From assembly GCF_011758805.1 (NCBI RefSeq), contig NZ_JAANOW010000002.1:558001-622000 (forward strand): a stretch of 64,000 bases of DNA, in the 5' to 3' direction. Positions 45,323 through 53,656 of the stretch are shown piece after piece. The notes below the pieces were generated by a model. It searched no databases and was not told the origin of the DNA. It saw only the letters and a list, made by a program, of their open reading frames with translations. The translations under genes and the position numbers were made by a program. The first letter of the stretch is position 1. Every line of letters begins with the position of its first letter. Origin of the DNA: Mycolicibacterium fluoranthenivorans. Its GTDB lineage: Bacteria; Actinomycetota; Actinomycetes; Mycobacteriales; Mycobacteriaceae.

Positions 45323-45357
45323 GGCGGTCACCGGAGTTCAAGGCTCCGGTGACCGCC
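45323..45357 (+). terminator. Strong hairpin after the 37-aa ORF
   Basis: GGCGGTCACCGGAG-TTCAAGG-CTCCGGTGACCGCC is a perfect 14-bp stem with a seven-base loop, eleven bases after the stop of the small ORF. There is no long T run, as is common for mycobacterial terminators. Confidence 0.7.
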
Positions 45358-45405
45358 GCCCCTCTGTGGGGTCCTAGGTCCGGCGCAGTCCGCTCTATTG
45401 TCAGT

Positions 45406-45683
45406 GAGGGGACCCGATTGGTGGTCGAGTCGCTATGGGCTTTCAGTTGGTGGGTCGTGGCTCACTGTAGGGCGATCCCTGACGGGGTGAGTTCACCGTG
45501 GGCGGAGTGGGGCCGGTTGGCGTTGTAATCGGCTCGCCAGTCTTCGATGATCACTCGGGCTCCAGCAGTGAGTCGAAGCGCCACGAGTTGAGCAGTTCAT
45601 CGGGGAGGCGGCCGTTGAACGATTCGATCCAAGCGTTCTGCCACCGCGAGCCGGGATCGATGAAGAGAGAACCGGCACTGTTG
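45406..45683. repeat. 278-bp direct repeat, right copy (IS3-type end)
   Basis: Second copy of the repeat at 40599-40876, with one difference. It breaks off at 45683, where unrelated sequence begins, so only the last part of the transposase remains (NSAGSLFIDPGSRWQNAWIE and the same downstream frameshift). The transposase remnant is on the minus strand, ending at 45462. Confidence 0.9.
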
Positions 45684-45790
45684 GCCGACGGCAGCCAGAT
45701 CCCAAGCGGCCAGCCAGCTAAACTCACTACCGCATACCTCAGACGACTCTTGTTGCCATGGAGCAATTCACGGGGTCCGGCCAAACACGT

Positions 45791-47842
45791 TCACTCCTTT
45801 CTGAGCAGCCCGGAGATTCCCGCGAGGAACAATGCTACGAGCGCCCACGCGATGATCTTCGACAAAATTAGCGCAACGGTGAGCCAGGAGTCTGAGCGCG
45901 ATCCCCAGTCCGGTGTGATTGAGGTGCTCCCTGAAGTTGGGAGAAGATTTGTGAATGTGAACGTAATCGGTTGCAAACAAGGATAACTAGGATGAAGGAT
46001 CTCACACGGAGTTGCGCCGGTAATTGGGCTTTGCGGTGCCTGCGTATGCGTTTGGGCGGCATGCGCTTGTACGGCCTTGAGTGCTTCCTCTGGCTTCGCC
46101 GGAACGATGTTCGAACGGCCAAGGTGCACGAGAGCCCATGTAACAAAGAGCACCGCTGCGAACGACAACACGACCCGGAACGGATAGTAGCCGTACCCAA
46201 TCACTGCTTGGTTGGCGTAGCCGACGGCTTTCTCGAATGTTGATGATTGCCTAGCGAGTCGCTTCGCAGCTGAGTATCGCAGATGTCTTGCACCGGAGGG
46301 ATTTCCGTTGTTCTTGAAAACGTCAGCCATTTCTTGCCAAGGCTGGACCGAGGAAACTTCGGCCGGGGCAGTCGCCAGCCACCGATCCACCGCTGCCCAA
46401 TTGTTGTGCATCGGGCCGTGGAGGTTTCCGATGTCCCAACCCGCAGCGGCGAGGGGGGCCGGCGGGTCGCCTACAACATCCAGTTCGGTAATCGAAGCCC
46501 GAGTTAGGTCAAACCTTCCCTCAACGCGCAAATTACCAAGGATCATCTCGCGGATCGAAGCACCCGCCAGCCACAGCGCACCCGTCTTCTCGCTGAGTAG
46601 TTCCGTGCCGGCCAAGATGAACCGACCGCTGACCTTCAGTCCGCTCGCGCTGATTCCTCCGATGACGCTGCACTGGCGAAGGAGAAAGTCACCTGTAATA
46701 GTCGAGCCGTCAAGCAAAAGTGTTGCATCGTCGTGATTTATGAGGGACGCACCCTCCATGTCGAGCTGGCCTCCAACCAGCAGCACCGGGGCAAATACTC
46801 TGCCGTGAACGGTAAGTTGTCTTGCGAAGAAACCGTTGGAAATTTCCGCTCCCGGTAGACTCAGTGCGTCACCTCCGGCGTTATTCAGCGATGCTTGCTC
46901 GACTGACAGACTGCCCTCGATCTTTATACCGCCTGCACGAACCCGTCCCTCCGTCCGAAAAGCGTCGCTCATCAGCACGTTACCGACAATGCGCAAATTC
47001 TCGATGCTGAGTGCGTCGCCACCCGGATTAGTGAAGGTCGCGCCGCGGAGATCGAGAATGCCTGTTATTGTTGAACGATCAAGTGCTACGCCATTAGCGC
47101 CGTCGTGGACGACGTGGGCATCCCTGAATGACAGCCAGTTGCCGATCGAGGCAGATAACGCGCGCACTTCACCTACCGCGGTGAATCCATCGGATGCGAA
47201 AAGTCCGGCATGGATCTCGGCGCCATCGAGACTCAGCGCGGTTCCGCCCTCGTTGATCAATTTCGCTCCGTTGAGGATCATCTGACCGGCCACGCGAACG
47301 CCGACACCGCGCACTACTCCGGTCGTCCGTAGGTTGTCAGCGACGATCCCGCCAGTTACTGCGGCACCGTCAAGACCTAATGCAATACCGCCCCTGTTCT
47401 GAAGGGTCGCGTGAGCGAGCGCGAGGGTCCCGCCAATTTGTGTTCCTAGGCAGCTGACCTCGCCCGCGGACTTGAAGCCATCACGAAGAAGCACATCGCC
47501 CGTGACCTTCGCTCCATCCATCGACAACGACTGCACTGAAGTCCCAGTGAAATCGAGCGTGCCCATGGTTGAAGCCGTTAGATCGACCGGACCTTCGATG
47601 AAGCTCCCAAGGATGCGGAGCGGTCGGAGAAATGTGAGATATGAGAGATCAAGAAGTCCTTCAATCCGAACGCTGAAAATCGTAATCCCTGCCGGATAGT
47701 CCAGATCGGGACCGCCGCGAAAGATGAATTCACGCAGCGCGTCTGCGGGGAAAGGCGCCGATTCGTCGCCCAGATCGAGGAATCCGCCCGCCCCGGCAGC
47801 TGTGTTCAAGCGTTCGACCCATTCTTCGCGTGTGTAGGTCAT
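45791..47842 (-). CDS. Beta-helix repeat membrane protein of unknown function
   Basis: A 683-aa protein. Residues 1-45 are a small N-terminal domain. About 50-480 is a long array of irregular repeats of 22-23 residues (recurring patterns such as GDALSLPGAEISNGF and LSLDGAEIHAGLFA) that should fold as a right-handed beta-helix akin to pentapeptide-repeat proteins. Two membrane helices follow near 568-590 and 652-678, with an extracytoplasmic loop rich in Thr and Pro between them. The ATG at 47842 fits the start of the repeat domain. Function is unknown. Being island cargo next to the NLR module and the zeta pair, a defence or membrane-surveillance role is a guess. Its 3' end lies 107 bp from the IS3 repeat. 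Confidence 0.7.
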   Translation of the reverse strand: MTYTREEWVERLNTAAGAGGFLDLGDESAPFPADALREFIFRGGPDLDYPAGITIFSVRIEGLLDLSYLTFLRPLRILGSFIEGPVDLTASTMGTLDFTGTSVQSLSMDGAKVTGDVLLRDGFKSAGEVSCLGTQIGGTLALAHATLQNRGGIALGLDGAAVTGGIVADNLRTTGVVRGVGVRVAGQMILNGAKLINEGGTALSLDGAEIHAGLFASDGFTAVGEVRALSASIGNWLSFRDAHVVHDGANGVALDRSTITGILDLRGATFTNPGGDALSIENLRIVGNVLMSDAFRTEGRVRAGGIKIEGSLSVEQASLNNAGGDALSLPGAEISNGFFARQLTVHGRVFAPVLLVGGQLDMEGASLINHDDATLLLDGSTITGDFLLRQCSVIGGISASGLKVSGRFILAGTELLSEKTGALWLAGASIREMILGNLRVEGRFDLTRASITELDVVGDPPAPLAAAGWDIGNLHGPMHNNWAAVDRWLATAPAEVSSVQPWQEMADVFKNNGNPSGARHLRYSAAKRLARQSSTFEKAVGYANQAVIGYGYYPFRVVLSFAAVLFVTWALVHLGRSNIVPAKPEEALKAVQAHAAQTHTQAPQSPITGATPCEILHPSYPCLQPITFTFTNLLPTSGSTSITPDWGSRSDSWLTVALILSKIIAWALVALFLAGISGLLRKE

Positions 47843-48332
47843 CGTCCGTGTCTATATGACGGCGGCGCGGAATGGAACCACCGACGCGCCCGAACGTCCT
47901 GGGCTACGGGCGCGACCGCCGACGGGTCTCAGCGCCGCGATTAAAGGCAAGGTTGAACGGTCCGGCCCGGCTAGTGTCGCGACACACGTAAGCCAGTAAC
48001 CGAGAGACCCGCAACACCTAGGTGGGAAATATTCCGAAGTGGACGGGGCGGCTTTAGGCCGACCGGTCGGCGGTCGGTCGGCCTTCCCCGGGAGTACCGC
48101 GCCGACGTGCCCGGCTGTGGTCGCCGCAGTCCGCCGTTGACATGACCGCGCTCCGAGCCCCCAGGCGAATCCGGCCCGCCGTCGCGCGGACGGGGCCTGC
48201 CGGATTCATAGCGGAGCATATGTGCAGGTCAAAGTGGCGGGCGACTCCCAATCTGAAGCTGTGGCGCCCAAATGGCAATAGGTCGTACACTGGGAATGAT
48301 TCATCTTGAATCGCGCGGGAAGGTAATTGGTC
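47843..48332. other. Gap without a supported gene; contains dyads
   Basis: Lies between the divergent beta-helix and HTH genes. It holds a perfect 12-bp palindrome GTGTCGCGACAC at 47975-47986 and a 10-bp inverted repeat at 48056-48084. No open frame here has a ribosome site or a recognisable product. Promoters for both flanking genes are expected. Confidence 0.5.
48056..48084. terminator. GC-rich inverted repeat, possible terminator or operator
   Basis: AGGCCGACCG, nine bases, then CGGTCGGCCT: perfect 10-bp arms. No T run is present. It lies about 250 bp before the HTH gene and could equally be a binding site. Confidence 0.35.
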
Positions 48333-48878
48333 ATGGCGACAGATGCGGTCGGGACGAGGAACAAAAGTATCAAGGACACACCCGGGCATGGTGTTGCCCA
48401 GGACCAGGGAACGTCGTACGAGTTCGGCTGGAATTTAGGTCTTGCAGGTGGAGAATCGTTGGTCGAGCTGGCCGCGAGGGCGCGCGTTGACGAGCGCGAG
48501 CTCGAGCGCGGAATCTACCGTGCCGCCAACAACGAAGGACTTTCGCAACGGCGTATCAGTGACATCGTGCAACGGTCTCAGGCAACCGTGCAGCGGATTC
48601 TGCGGCGGATCAATGCTGAGCCCGAACTTCTTGATGCCACGCCGATGGAAATCATCGACCGGCGCACGGCGGGTCTCATCACCACTGAAAAGATGATGGA
48701 GTACCTCCTGAACTGGAAGTACTCCTTCGGCTCTGTCGTTAGAATCGACGATGTCGCCACCGACGCTTACAGCTCTGGCGATTGGGACGACATCGAGCTT
48801 GCCTATTATCGGGATCAGCTCACTGATGACGAGTTCCAAACTCTGGCGAGGCGGCAGATCGAAAAAACTGCCCAGTGA
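48333..48878 (+). CDS. HTH protein, putative antitoxin/regulator of zeta-like kinase
   Basis: A 181-aa protein with a helix-turn-helix near residues 69-93 (GLSQRRISDIVQRSQATVQRIL) and an acidic C-terminal third (DDVATDAYSSGDWDDIELAYY). The next gene begins within its stop codon (GTGA overlap), so the two are coupled, as usual for toxin-antitoxin pairs. It would both repress the operon and bind the kinase, by inference; it is larger than classic epsilon antitoxins and not homologous by eye. The ATG at 48333 has GGAAGG ten bases upstream. Confidence 0.65.
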   Translation: MATDAVGTRNKSIKDTPGHGVAQDQGTSYEFGWNLGLAGGESLVELAARARVDERELERGIYRAANNEGLSQRRISDIVQRSQATVQRILRRINAEPELLDATPMEIIDRRTAGLITTEKMMEYLLNWKYSFGSVVRIDDVATDAYSSGDWDDIELAYYRDQLTDDEFQTLARRQIEKTAQ

Positions 48879-49732
48879 CGACCGGCAGTAGTCGCCGCGA
48901 CGAAGTTGGCGATCGTCTCTCGAACTGGTCGAAGTCTGGAGACAGGCTCGATCGCTACTCGCCTAACCGCACCGAGGCCCTCTATCCCCTGGGCGATATC
49001 GTTCGACGCGCCTTCTGGAGGGAGGTCATCGACGAGTACTTGGAGCGGGCGGATCCGCGCCGTGACGGACGGTCAGCAATCATCACGGCGGGGCCTCCTG
49101 GTTCTGGCAAGTCAACAGCGGTACGCGCGAGGGTGGTCAACATTGGCGAGTATCGAGTGATCGATGCGGACGAGATCAAGGACGCATTGGTTGTAAAGGC
49201 CGTTGCGGACGGCATTTACGGCGATTTGTTGAGCCAGGTGTTGCCAGATGGGTATGGACTCGCGCCTCGCGAGCTCGCATCGCTCGTACACAACGAGTCA
49301 GTCGAGATAGCGAATCTGATCCGACGAATTAGTGTGGACCGCAAGGAGAACATCGTTGTTGAAGGCACCCTGGCGTGGGATGGGCAAGGACCGCGGATTT
49401 TCCGGGATTTAGCAGATGCCGGTTATGTCGAGGTCGAGGTGTTCGGCGTCGACGTCGATGCCCCCACGGCGTACGAGGGAGCATTGGCACGATGGTGGGA
49501 GGGCCGCCTGGCGTGGATCGATGGCGCCGACCAATTGGGAGGCCGTTTCACCCCCCGCGTCGCCATCGACAACTGTTACGACTCTTCCGGGCAATCGAAC
49601 TGCACGGCACACGCTCTGGAGTTTATTAACCAAGCGCAGTCGGGAGAGATTCCGACCGTGGAGGTCACCATCCTCGGCCGGGACGCCGCGGGTGCACTTA
49701 CGGTGATCAGGCAGCAGCACTACAAGCAGTGA
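48875..49732 (+). CDS. Zeta-toxin-like kinase
   Basis: P-loop kinase of 285 aa resembling zeta toxins, which phosphorylate UDP-N-acetylglucosamine and poison cell-wall synthesis. Walker A is GPPGSGKS (73-80), followed by the zeta-like DADEIKD (about 94-100) and the substrate-domain pattern ENIVVEGTLAWDG. The GTG at 48875 overlaps the stop of the HTH gene. The N-terminal 60 residues are extra relative to short zeta proteins. The coupled HTH gene is the presumed antitoxin. It may stabilise the island or act in abortive defence. Confidence 0.8.
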   Translation: MTTGSSRRDEVGDRLSNWSKSGDRLDRYSPNRTEALYPLGDIVRRAFWREVIDEYLERADPRRDGRSAIITAGPPGSGKSTAVRARVVNIGEYRVIDADEIKDALVVKAVADGIYGDLLSQVLPDGYGLAPRELASLVHNESVEIANLIRRISVDRKENIVVEGTLAWDGQGPRIFRDLADAGYVEVEVFGVDVDAPTAYEGALARWWEGRLAWIDGADQLGGRFTPRVAIDNCYDSSGQSNCTAHALEFINQAQSGEIPTVEVTILGRDAAGALTVIRQQHYKQ

Positions 49733-50653
49733 ACTCCGCCGCGATAGGTGAAGCCAGCGCGGACCGCCGGAGAATTCGGTTGAATACCTCGTCCATATGT
49801 GCGTAGTGGGCATTCGATAGAGAGATCAGCAGTTTGAACGCCTGTCGGGGTATCGGCGACGGATCTGACGCGTGGTTCCAACTGTCGAGTGCCGTGAAAA
49901 AGACGAGCAAACAGGACCCCCCGTTGTGCCGCCAGTGTGCCAAGACGCGAGAAAACAGGCGATAGACCGTCGATGCCGTGAAACGGCTGCGACGCTCTGA
50001 CCAGTACGAATGCGACCACGACGCATCAGGCGAGACAGCAGAAATAGCTCAAGAAACCATTTACACACCAGCGCTCGGCGTGCTCGTGGTTCGATCGAGT
50101 GCTCGTCGTGGAGGCGGGCGTTTTCGCCTCTTCGAGCGTCGTGGCCGTCTCGGCGTGGCTGTTCCCTGCGGCTCTTTTCGGTTGCCGCCAGTGTGTGAAC
50201 GTGGCGGCAGGTGCGGTCAAGGCCAACGGGCCGCTGCGAGGTCGGCTGGCGCCGAGCCTTGACCGCGCCTGCCGGCACGCACCAAGCGGCCTATATCGAG
50301 AAAGGCTCCGCTGTGGGCGTGACAAACATGCAAGGCGGTACAGCGAATACGGGTGGGGACAATCATCGTGCGGGACAGCAGCCGCATTGATCGTGAGCGT
50401 GGCTGCAGGGCAACAATACTTGCGTCGGGTCGCTCCAAGGGCACGCTCATCTAGCCCAAATGTGGCAGCGGCAGCGGTCTGAGGGGCGGTCGGGTATTGG
50501 TTCTAATCCCGTGGGGAGGACGCGATCGACCCCATGGGGCACCACAAGCGGTCGTGGGGACGGAGACGATGGTTGTTGTCGACCTGTCGTGGCACAGTTG
50601 GGGTGCACGGTGTCTGCGGCGCGGTCGGTGCGGGTACGAGAGAATGAAGGACT
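49733..50653. other. 920-bp region with no supported gene
   Basis: Several open frames exist on both strands, but none has a start with a ribosome site or a plausible protein composition (they are Arg/Ser/His-rich shadows). The stretch contains a long inverted repeat at 50205-50274 and a GAGGCG/CGCCTC hairpin near 50112-50131. It separates the zeta pair from the ESX toxin-like cassette and may hold a regulatory RNA or transfer-related site. Confidence 0.5.
50205..50274. repeat. 19-bp inverted repeat with 32-base loop
   Basis: Arms 50205-50223 and 50256-50274 (GGCAGGTGCGGTCAAGGC against GCCTTGACCGCGCCTGCC, plus one outer pair) match except for one position, which is a G-T wobble in RNA. The loop is GC-rich. 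Too long for a usual operator; a structured RNA, attenuator or DNA-processing site is possible. Confidence 0.55.
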
Positions 50654-51181
50654 ATGGCAGTGACGGGCACATCGCTGGCGGTGGAAGAGCAGTTGGTGTT
50701 TGACGAACACCAGTTGATCCATATCCATAACGGCGGTTATCAGTTCATCGATGTGCAGACCTTCGTGTTTCCCGACGCTGTCGACGACCGCGCCGTGATC
50801 GAGTTGTTGATCGGTCATGTTCGCTACCGCCACGGCTACGCAAGCCCGGAGTATCGCGACGCGAAGCTCATTCATGGCCCGTACTGGTTGGCGGCGATCA
50901 GCTGGGAGAGCTTCTCGGCGGTGTCGGCGGTGGCGGCTGAAGCGTTGATCAGCACGTGGGCTAACTATGACGCGGTCGTGCCCGACAGCGATTACCCCGT
51001 GTTGAACGCCCAGGTGTTTGGCCCGATGCGGGAAGCCAGCAGCATCTATCAGTTGGCGGATTTGCGGGCCAGCGCCGAGCATGACTGGGGCGATGTAGTG
51101 GGTTTGACCGGTTTCCATGAATTCGTGGTGATCAACCGCCAAACCCGTATATTGCGGTTGATCGTGGCGACCGACGACTAA
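50654..51181 (+). CDS. Unrecognised protein, possible immunity protein of ESX toxin cassette
   Basis: A 175-aa acidic protein without signal peptide or membrane segments, mixed alpha/beta (NGGYQFIDVQTFVF, GYASPEYRDAKLIHGPYWLAA). GAAGGA lies before the ATG at 50654. It converges with the three-gene ESX-like cassette, its stop overlapping that of the 216-aa gene by 4 bp. A small cytoplasmic acidic protein at the end of a toxin cassette is the expected place for an immunity protein, but I recognise no family. Confidence 0.6.
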   Translation: MAVTGTSLAVEEQLVFDEHQLIHIHNGGYQFIDVQTFVFPDAVDDRAVIELLIGHVRYRHGYASPEYRDAKLIHGPYWLAAISWESFSAVSAVAAEALISTWANYDAVVPDSDYPVLNAQVFGPMREASSIYQLADLRASAEHDWGDVVGLTGFHEFVVINRQTRILRLIVATDD

Positions 51182-51828
51182 AAGTCCAAGTCGGGCGGGT
51201 TCGGGTCAGCGGCCACGGCGGCGATGAACTCGCGGTAGACCTGCTCGCACAGCACCGCGGTGTCAGGGGCCAGCGCGTCGCGGTGGTCGGTAATCACCGA
51301 GACGTTGTGCACGATCAAGCGCCCGGCGTAGCGGGCTCCGCTGCCGGCGAGATAGTTGCATTGCACACTCCATACCGACTGGCCGGCTGCCGCCACGGTG
51401 GCGGTGCTGCGGATGGCCGCAGACCAGCGGCGCACGGGGATCGGCAGCACCTCGGTGTGGATGTCGGTGGCGCCTAGGTCGGTGAACGTGACGGCGGCGT
51501 TGCTCAGCATGGCGCGGAAGCCGGGCGCACCGGTGAACGAGAAGAGATGCAGGGTCTCGACCGCGATCGGGGTGTCGGATCCGGGAAGCCGGTAGGCGGC
51601 CAATCGTGGCGGGGGCGCCGCCAAGCCCAGAGTGGCTGGGTCGTCGAGGCTGACGGCCTCCCAGCCTGCGGGCACGGTGAGGGTACCGACCCATTGGGTC
51701 GCGGTGTGGCCGGCGGGCAACTCGCCGACATCGGTGACCTCCTCGTCGTGCAGCAGAACGTCGAGAAGGCTCGATGCTGTTTGGAGGCGTTGCCAGGACG
51801 GCACCGGCTGATGGTCAGCAGAAATCAT
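51178..51828 (-). CDS. Unrecognised protein of ESX-like cassette
   Basis: A 216-aa protein without signal peptide or obvious membrane helix. The pattern LTVPAGWEAVSLDD, then LFSFTGAPGFRAMLSNAAV and YLAGSGARYAGRLIVHN, recalls LpqN-like mycobacterial proteins, though I cannot confirm this by eye. Its ATG overlaps the stop of the 464-aa ESX-type gene (ATGA), so the two are made together. It may be a chaperone or secretion partner of that protein, or its immunity factor. Confidence 0.6.
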   Translation of the reverse strand: MISADHQPVPSWQRLQTASSLLDVLLHDEEVTDVGELPAGHTATQWVGTLTVPAGWEAVSLDDPATLGLAAPPPRLAAYRLPGSDTPIAVETLHLFSFTGAPGFRAMLSNAAVTFTDLGATDIHTEVLPIPVRRWSAAIRSTATVAAAGQSVWSVQCNYLAGSGARYAGRLIVHNVSVITDHRDALAPDTAVLCEQVYREFIAAVAADPNPPDLDF

Positions 51829-53219
51829 GGGGTGGCCAGTTTAGCCAGGCCACCGACTATCGCCACCACTCCGGCAGCTCCGATAGCAAGCACTCCGCCC
51901 GCGGTTTCACCGGCCTCGACCAGCCCGTGGCCGGCCGCTTGGCCCGCGTCGGCGATGCTGTGCCCGGCAGAGGACAACCCGTGACCGATGCTGTCGAGCA
52001 CCGACGGCCCTGGAGCACCGCCTAGCGCCCCGGTGGTGCCTGTCGGCAACGCGACGCCGGGCATGATCGTGGGGGGCTGGGCGGGCAGCAGCGCGAAACC
52101 CGGAGGGGACGAGGTCTGCAACCACGGCGGTAGCCCATGGGGATCAAATACTGATGCCGGTGGCACCGCCACCGGCGGATGCCCCACCTGCGGGGGCGGC
52201 AACGTCAGTGGGGGATGGGCTGCCGGCGGCAGATCGGGCAGTGCGCTGATGATCGGGGTGGACGAGCCCGCCGGGATATGCACCTTTTGTCCACCACCCC
52301 AAGGGTATTGCACGTCGATGGTGGGCCCACCAGAACCGCTGGAGGGTCGCATCCGGATGACCGTACCGTCGGGAAGCACCCGCCCGAAGGTGGCGCCGCC
52401 GTCGCCGTAGGGCGTTTTCGTCGGCGGTGCTTCGCCGACGGAGTTCTTCACCAAGGTGTCATAAAGCCGTTCGATATCTTCGGGCCATTCCACCTGACGC
52501 ACTCTGCGGCTGCCCTTTTCGAATTGTTTCAGCAGGTCCTCGACATCATGGCCATCATGAACCGGCTGCAAAGGCCCCGGATCAGGGGTCTCCGGGCTTC
52601 CGGGTGGGGCGTCTTTGAAGGCGTGATAGTCAACGGCTTCCACGGTGGGTTTGCGTGGCGGCGCCGCGGGCGGGGCCATGGGATGCTCGCCGAAGGCTGC
52701 CGTGTCGAGATTGGCTGTGGCCGTGCTGATCCGTTGGGCGACGTGGGTATCTGCGGCCAGTAGCTCGGCGGCACGAGTGCGGATCTGCGCGGCCAAGGTT
52801 TGGGCTTGGGCGTGGAGTTGGGCTTGGTGCAGCAGCCCGCTCGACGCCGGAGGGATGACCGAGAGGTCTTCAGTGACGGTGAAGCCGGCGCTGCGGGCGG
52901 CAGTGATGGCGTCGAGAGCGTCGTGGCCGGCGGCGGCGATGTCCTCGGCGCCGTTGCGGGCGATCCGTGCGGCGCTGTGTAACCGATCCGCCAGCCTGGA
53001 CACGATGAGTTTGTCGGCGGCCGCGCGGGCAGCGGCGGCTTCACCACCGGCCCCGCGCCAGGTTGTTCCGCCCGGGTGGAGGGATTCGTCGTAGACGGCG
53101 TTGAACGTTTCTTCCCACTGCCAGGCCCGTGTCGTCCAGTGGGTGGCGGCGTCATCGAGGTGGGTGGTGTCCCAGGCCTGGATCGCAGACAGCGTGGGCA
53201 CCGCGGTCACGGCAGCCAC
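51825..53219 (-). CDS. ESX-type secreted polymorphic-toxin-like protein
   Basis: A 464-aa protein with a GTG start. Residues 1-190 are a helical WXG/LXG-like module (IQAWDTTHLDDAATHW, WQWEETFNAVYD, GTTWRGAGGEAAAARAAAD). A central compact region near 230-315 follows (WPEDIERLYDTL, DGGATFGRVLPDGTVIRMR, SGGPTIDV). Then comes a Pro-rich stretch and a C-terminal Gly/Ala segment that may insert in a membrane (GVLAIGAAGVVAIVGGLA). It lies 6 bp after an EspC-like gene, so it is probably a type VII secretion substrate. The central part is the likely effector domain; its activity is not recognisable to me. Confidence 0.7.
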   Translation of the reverse strand: MAAVTAVPTLSAIQAWDTTHLDDAATHWTTRAWQWEETFNAVYDESLHPGGTTWRGAGGEAAAARAAADKLIVSRLADRLHSAARIARNGAEDIAAAGHDALDAITAARSAGFTVTEDLSVIPPASSGLLHQAQLHAQAQTLAAQIRTRAAELLAADTHVAQRISTATANLDTAAFGEHPMAPPAAPPRKPTVEAVDYHAFKDAPPGSPETPDPGPLQPVHDGHDVEDLLKQFEKGSRRVRQVEWPEDIERLYDTLVKNSVGEAPPTKTPYGDGGATFGRVLPDGTVIRMRPSSGSGGPTIDVQYPWGGGQKVHIPAGSSTPIISALPDLPPAAHPPLTLPPPQVGHPPVAVPPASVFDPHGLPPWLQTSSPPGFALLPAQPPTIMPGVALPTGTTGALGGAPGPSVLDSIGHGLSSAGHSIADAGQAAGHGLVEAGETAGGVLAIGAAGVVAIVGGLAKLATP

Positions 53220-53225
53220 AAGCGG

Positions 53226-53531
53226 TTAGATCTCGATCAGGCCGTCGGGAACGGCACCGACAGCAGCAGCAGACGCTTCGTCGGTGCTGGTGTAGGCCTG
53301 GGCGGCACTGGTGGCGGTGGTCGCGGTGTCTGACAGTCGCGCCGCGAGCCGTGCGGTGGTCGCCTGCACGACAGCATGCGCGGCATGAACGGCCGCAGCC
53401 GATGGCTGAGCACCCACGCCGCTCAACGCCGGCGACGTCACCGCGGCCAGGGCGGTGGCATGCTCGGCACACCGGCCAGCCAACACCGTCAACCCAGCGG
53501 CATCCACCTGAATCTCTGAAGCGTCCCCCAC
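53226..53531 (-). CDS. EspC-like (DUF2580/WXG100-type) ESX secretion protein
   Basis: About 101 aa from a GTG at 53531, or 132 aa from an ATG at 53624. The helical, alanine-rich sequence (VDAAGLTVLAGRCAEHATAL, then ARLSDTATTATSAAQAYTSTDEASA) fits the EspC/WXG100 hairpin that pairs with a partner for type VII secretion. The shorter form begins close to the conserved VDAAGL, where members of this family start. First gene of a tight operon with the 464-aa toxin-like gene, which begins 6 bp later, and the 216-aa gene. Secretion through a chromosomal ESX system is inferred. Confidence 0.7.
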   Translation of the reverse strand: MGDASEIQVDAAGLTVLAGRCAEHATALAAVTSPALSGVGAQPSAAAVHAAHAVVQATTARLAARLSDTATTATSAAQAYTSTDEASAAAVGAVPDGLIEI

Positions 53532-53656
53532 ACCGAACAAAGATAGACAACGCCAAAGCACGGCCTCTGAATACCTCCGGTCGGCTGCCGGGACAGAGAC
53601 CACCGCCCCGCGTGTCTCGGCCATCGCGAACTCGCACACCTTGCGACGATGCTGGG

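Noticed and set aside
45323..45357. Phage or integron attachment site
   Set aside because: A single perfect hairpin directly after a small ORF is better explained as a terminator; no repeat of it was found elsewhere.
49826..50278. Possible 150-aa ORF on the minus strand
   Set aside because: Arg/His/Ser-rich, no ribosome site, and it crosses the long inverted repeat; competing frames are equally open.
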